Shown one piece after another: positions 58,888-64,000 of a stretch of 64,000 nucleotides of DNA; the first letter of the stretch is position 1; each line of letters begins with the position of its first letter. The stretch lies in contig NC_052667.1 of the NCBI RefSeq assembly GCF_016802725.1, positions 21,102,346 through 21,166,345 of the forward strand, in the 5' to 3' direction. Under the pieces are notes generated by a model. That model saw only the letters and a list, made by a program, of their open reading frames with translations. It was not told the DNA's origin and ran no database searches. A program made the position numbers and the translations under genes. The DNA is from Solenopsis invicta. Taxonomy: Eukaryota; Arthropoda; Insecta; Hymenoptera; Formicidae.

Positions 58888-60458
58888 ACGAGAGACAGAG
58901 ATACGGTCGGTCGTATCGTGGAAAATCTACCCACCGCTGCCGCAGCTATGCCGCCAAATCGCGTTCGCGCTATTTTAATTAATCGCCGCCGTCCGGGATG
59001 TTGATTCGCGCGAGCGAGCAAATAACGATCGAATGTTTTTCGATGGCTCAAAGTGATCAGAGTGGAGAGATCATCCGTCGCGAGAACGTCATCAATGACT
59101 TGATTAAATTAACGGAATCTCTCCTGAAATAGATTTTTTTTTCAATTTTAAAATATTTAGATAAATGACTGCCACGTTGGACATATGTACTCGTGAAAAT
59201 ATCAAGTTTTAAGAGAACTTTGCCTAATTAAGAGGACGAGAGGCTTTAATTTAATTAACAAATTTTGTTTACATCGAATTTTTTTATAGACATTTAATTA
59301 TCGGAAGCAAAAAGGTGATTAATTCTCGAAATGATCGCGTAGCATTTTTTGTGTAAAGATACGCTTGTAGCGGGCAGCAATTGAATTTTTTATGCGTTCG
59401 CATGGAAGATCTAGGTGCGCGATAACTATCCTCGGCTCGACTGCCCTGTCTTCCTATAATCCAGGCGTTATCCCACAGCGGAGGCACGCCGTGTACACGG
59501 ATATCGCCGAAGCGCACGGGACGCAACGTAACGAGACACGTCCGACATTTAACGGATCCAAGATATCCCCGTCGAATGCTTCAATCAGGGATCCGACGAT
59601 GGCGGCGGCGAGGAGAGCGGACCGTGGGCTTTATACGTCATTCAGGCGAATATACACCGGTGTGTACCAGTGCCTGCAGCCGGTAGGTTTAATCAAACAC
59701 AGGCGCAGCCGGTGCAGCACGGAAGGGTGCGGCTGGAGCGCTATTGAAACGGATGCCGAGATCGCCACCATCATCGTCGTTGTCGGGAGTATTTCGTTAG
59801 CGTGGCAATTGAAAAATACGAGACGAAGAAGGAGCGTAAAGTCGTGCCCGCACGGTCAGTTCGTCGAATATAAAAAGAACTCGATTAGGTACTACCTGGC
59901 ACTAGTAATCAAGTCTTACAAATATTGCTCTTGCGTCAAGGGAACCAGGGTCGATTTGCGATTGAAAAATACAACTGTCGTTGTATTAATTCTGGCCTGT
60001 GTATTCTAAGCGCACTTCTAAATATGTTAACACTCTTTTTTGGGTTATTTTATATCTATTGTTCATTAGACTTAAAAATAAAATGACGAAAAAGCATGTT
60101 GACATTTTTATAAGCGCGTTTTAAACACTGACCTCTGAATATCGAATTTGGATATTCTGATTTTTTTTTTAAATAACTAATCACAAAGCGCAAATTCACA
60201 GTTTCGTATTTTATTTTATGACATGTAGAACCTAATCTTGCATTTAATAGAAAATATACTTTTATCACATAAAGAAAATAATTTTCTTTGATGAATACTA
60301 ACTTTCAATTGAATTTTAATTATGCTAAAACGGAAAAGAATCTAAATTTCTATTTACATTGTTGCAATACCGCAATGGGTTAATTGGAAATTCGTACGTG
60401 GAAAAATTTGCTTTTTTTATTATTAATAAATTATTAACCATTTAACATTTAATAAATA
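58888..60458. other. No gene supported
   Basis: Contains a 205-codon plus-strand open frame (59392-60009), the longest uncalled one on this side of the window, without recognisable domain or start context. Confidence 0.45.
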
Positions 60459-60689
60459 TTGCATGATCGTACAAAACGAAAGCACCAAATGTATTTACTA
60501 ATGCACCAATTTCGATTGCAAGAACCAATTAAATTCTGGACGTGCTTAGTTTCAACAACGCGAAATCTAGATGTATTTAAAAAAAAGCTCAGCGTTTTCA
60601 TTAACCGCCACTTTAGCAAACTGCAGCAAAATGTATGGTATTCACAGTATAAAATTTTTATAAACGGCTATTTTAGTTTTTACATTTGA
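60459..60689 (+). pseudogene. Relic of a non-LTR retrotransposon reverse transcriptase C-terminus
   Basis: A 76-codon open stretch. Residues 26-50 (60534-60608) follow the spacing FW..L...TR.L..FK..L..FI seen at the end of many LINE reverse transcriptases. There is no catalytic motif, and the rest of the element is not visible, so it is a dead 3' fragment at best. Confidence 0.35.
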
Positions 60690-63600
60690 AAATATGGCCT
60701 CTCTCGCTCTCTTTCTCTCTTTTTCTCTGCTTCCCGTTTTCCAAGCTTTATCATCTATTTTTCACAATCAGATGTAAATAACAAATATATATATTTTATC
60801 GACATCGTATTAAATTATTCGTTAACTATGATCGTTATCGGTTTGGTTATCATTCGTTGTTGTTATCTCGCGTCGAACAAGAGTCGTAAATTCGTTCCGT
60901 AAATATCGTTAGAATGATTTCTGGTCCCTCCACTAAGTGGGTACATCAGTTCGATTTCTACAACGTTCGCTCTGGTCTCGGGCTTAATTACGAACCCATG
61001 GTTTATGGCACGGAACAGGCAGGTCAACGTTCCTGACGTGTTACGACGCTTCGATAAACGCTTTCGACTATAACGTGTTACATACGGTCCCGGTTGTACA
61101 AGTCAATACGTGTGAGTTCGTACGGCCTTTCCTTTCTTTCGATTTTCGATTGGCAGAGTCGTGAAGTTTGTCACACACAGAGTTTCGATACACATTGCAC
61201 AAAAATTTGTTTCATTACGTACAATAATTGTATTTTTATATTTAAATTGTTTTAAATATCTGGCAATTTTTTTTTTAGAAATTTTACATATTTATATTGG
61301 AAACTATCACGAAATTTAGATTGACTATTTTTTCACATTTAGTTGCTGGAATTTATTTCAAGGCGTATCAAGAATTTTATCTTTGTTTGAAAAAAAGATT
61401 GGAATTCTATATCAAATACATTCTAGAAATAAATTATTAACTTTCCACAGAGAAGTTCTGTATTTTCGCATTATATGAAATTTATTGTATCTCGCTGAAT
61501 TTGAGACACACTCCTATCTAAAACGATATGACGGGTTGAAAAGTGTGAGACCAAGAATTCCACAGAAGAGTCCGGCACTTTATCGCGATGTAACCACGTG
61601 GGCGTGTATGATATCAGACGGGCGTCTAACACTGCACGTGATTACTGTCATAAAAATTTATACGCGTCGTCCATCGGGCATCGGCGACGGTGCACGATAC
61701 TTGTGTAATAAAGTGAAAACGACCGTCCGAGATTTTGCGAAGGAAATAAATCGGCGGCGGGCAAGGACTTCGGAGACGATCGCTCTTTCGTACTTCTCAG
61801 TCACCCGTTGAGCCCGCCCGGGGGCCGCGTATATCGCGAAAGTCTTCTGGAAACGATCCCGCAAGTCGTAAACAACCCCGGAGCTCGTCTAGCCTTCCAG
61901 ATATATGACGTAATATTTTTGTGCGTGACAGATCCCGCGGGCATTTCTACGGCCATCGATCGGGTCTGTACGCAGCGCGCTTGCACGCAACGGTTTCTCT
62001 TCGTCGTCGCTTCTCAATCCGAGCAGAAACGAAGACGAGATTATTTTTGCCGCTCAAGGGAAATGATTCAGAAATGATATTAGATACACGTTGTCATAAA
62101 GAAAAATCATTTTTTTAATAGATTGATCGCGTTTTTAACGAGTTCTTTTGTGTTGCGGAATTTTGATAATATTCTGACTACTCCTGAATATGACACTACC
62201 AGTGACATAATAATTAAGTGATATTTAAGTGAATTAAATAGCGGATTTGTTTGTATCTATTTTGATATCGAGAAGAATGGTCAAGCACCGAAAAGACGTG
62301 AGGGTACTAAACTTAAGAAACGGCTTGGTCACAGGAGAGTAAACAGGAAACGGCTGCCGTCGCGGCAGTGTATACCGGTAACAAGATATTGACACTGGCC
62401 GATAATGGCTGTTGGGCTAGCTGACGGGCGCAACTTGGCCGAAAAGCCGAGCGGCGACTTGAGAAAATGGGGTTGAAATTGGTGAGAGGCCTCTCTTCTC
62501 CCTCCCTCTCTCCCTCCCACCACCTCTTTCTCTGTCTCTCTTCCTTTCTTTCCTCTCTCGGGAATGGCGAGCTATCCGCACGGTGCTCCTTCAAGATACT
62601 TTTCCGCTCCAGAAATCGTCGCCATCGATTGGTTCTCGATATTGCAATGTCGACTAACTGGCGACACGTTCCCACAAGATTGGAGTATCCGATTATATGT
62701 GTTACCGCGAACAAAAAATTGATTGTGTAATTTTAACGGATTTTAAGCGCTTTTTAACAATGCTTGTTTTAAATTTGCGATAGTAGTATGGCTACCCTAT
62801 AGTTCTATAGTGGATAATTAAAATATTGCATTTGACATTTTGCAAAAGTTTGAAATAAACGTAAATACTCAATATTTGTTCTTAACATTCTTAGTTAAAC
62901 TTAAAAAGTATTGGATAAAGTATAATTTTTGAATTCGGTTGGCTAATTTTGAAGTTCAAAATATGAGAAATTTATTCCTCGGTTTTGTAATTCGTAAATG
63001 TCACAGACAGTTTATATTGCACAAAGTTATATTGCAAAATACGATCTCGAGTGGAGGGTAATATAATTGGAAACTTAACACGCGCGAGACGGACGGGGCT
63101 TGTTCGATTCCACGACGTTCATATTCGAGTGAAACGTGCTGCATTTCGAGGAACACGATCTTTTCTCCGGGAATATCGAATAATCCAGGACACATCTGCC
63201 GGTTGAGCCGATATCCGTCTTTGTCCCCGCAATAGTTGCCGTGTGATTTATACGTTAGAATATTGGCTCCAAGATGGCGTTACATCTACAGTGATGGATC
63301 GGCACGTTTTCTACTACAATCGCCACGCGAAATCACGACTCCCAAGTTGTTTCGCTTATTTCCAATGTAGTGCAGCGTGAATTATTCAGTACCCTGTCGC
63401 TTATCCCCTGGCTCTCCCTTCCTTTGTCGTCAGAGTTTTCTAAAAAAATACATCCACGTAGCAGAAAGATTTTTCAAACGACTTCCAAGATGACGAAATT
63501 ATGTCGCAGAAATTACGGGAGAGGAAGAGCTGTCGTTTGATAAAATAGTCTGGCTCTTTCTCCGCTCACTTCTTGTCGAACGAACAGATAGGTCGTCGCC

Positions 63601-64000
63601 GTGTCCCACTCGAACGAGACAATATTGATGTGCGATGAGTTCAAGAGGTCCGGAGCAGGCACCATGGAACAACTTGCTCACCGCCGATAGGACGAGTGTC
63701 CTCTCGTTTTTCGAGTGGAGATAAATGCGGCGGAGGTCAGTTCCGGTTTTAAGACCGATTTCATCAACGGAGACTGCCGGTAACGTTCTTAATGGAAACG
63801 TCAGACGGCGATCCCGGAGCTACCGCAATCGCATCTGAATCCCCCTCCCTTTCACGGTAGCTTCGGAATAGATGAAGCTGATAAATCTATCGTACCATCG
63901 TGCTAATCGCTTCGTATTATTCGTACTGTGAGTTATCGCGATCAAGAAGCTACATTTATCAAGGGTGCGCATCGCGCGATCTTATTGTTATTCTAAAGCG
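60690..64000. other. No gene seen
   Basis: Mixed composition, with a CT-rich tract at 62493-62550 and CpG-rich stretches at 61.6-62.0 and 63.5-63.9 kb. AAGATGGCG near 63272 resembles a YY1/Pho site. No exon recognised on either strand. Confidence 0.5.

Noticed and set aside
59392..60009. 205-codon plus-strand open frame
   Set aside because: Long, but with no domain, no conserved motif, no promoter or poly(A) context and irregular composition. It is plausible by chance in 40 kb of GC-balanced DNA read in six frames.
62467..62482. Short ATG exon with donor (g|gtgagag)
   Set aside because: Five codons only, beside a CT microsatellite; no promoter and no downstream exon.

Overview
The window is nuclear DNA from an insect. 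It most resembles a hymenopteran, and an ant is my best guess, which is inference. The basis is that both recognisable proteins are of insect type, the introns are short to medium GT-AG introns, the DNA alternates between AT-rich and CpG-rich blocks, and there are many GA/CT, CA and TA microsatellites. There are no bacterial-style operons, no CRISPR array and no rRNA. I found no intact tRNA.

Two protein-coding genes are certain, and they converge. From 369 to 13366 on the plus strand lie 14 exons of an ADAM10-family metalloprotease (kuzbanian type). The reading frame holds through all 14 exons and gives 872 residues: prodomain, zinc protease, disintegrin, cysteine-rich region, one membrane helix and a Gly/Pro-rich cytoplasmic tail. 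Only the N-terminal signal-peptide exon(s) lie to the left of the window. Facing it, from 22095 down to 18727 on the minus strand, is a complete uninterrupted 1122-codon Hem (NCKAP1/Kette/NAP1) gene, a subunit of the WAVE actin-regulatory complex. Its 5' leader upstream of 22095 appears to be spliced and carries a ratchet-type acceptor/donor junction and a minimal AUG-stop uORF. The 5.4 kb between the two stop codons holds both 3' UTRs.

From about 22.6 kb to the right end there is no strong protein-coding gene. The region looks intergenic or like the long introns of an unseen gene. It contains a candidate two-exon 5' gene end near 23.5 kb and a candidate TATA promoter with a short first coding exon at 34.4-34.55 kb. 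It also has a 36-nt microexon-like sequence at 50404-50439 and a possible small secreted Cys-containing peptide ORF at 45.8-46.0 kb (minus). Transposon debris is present: a three-copy AT-rich repeat family, a two-copy hairpin MITE family, other foldback elements, tRNA-related SINE fragments, and a LINE reverse-transcriptase tail at 60.5 kb. At least ten GA/CT microsatellites occur from 26 to 59 kb and none as long in the first 25 kb.

ADAM10 sheds membrane proteins such as Notch, and Hem controls actin branching. Nothing in the sequence suggests the two are functionally linked beyond being neighbours.
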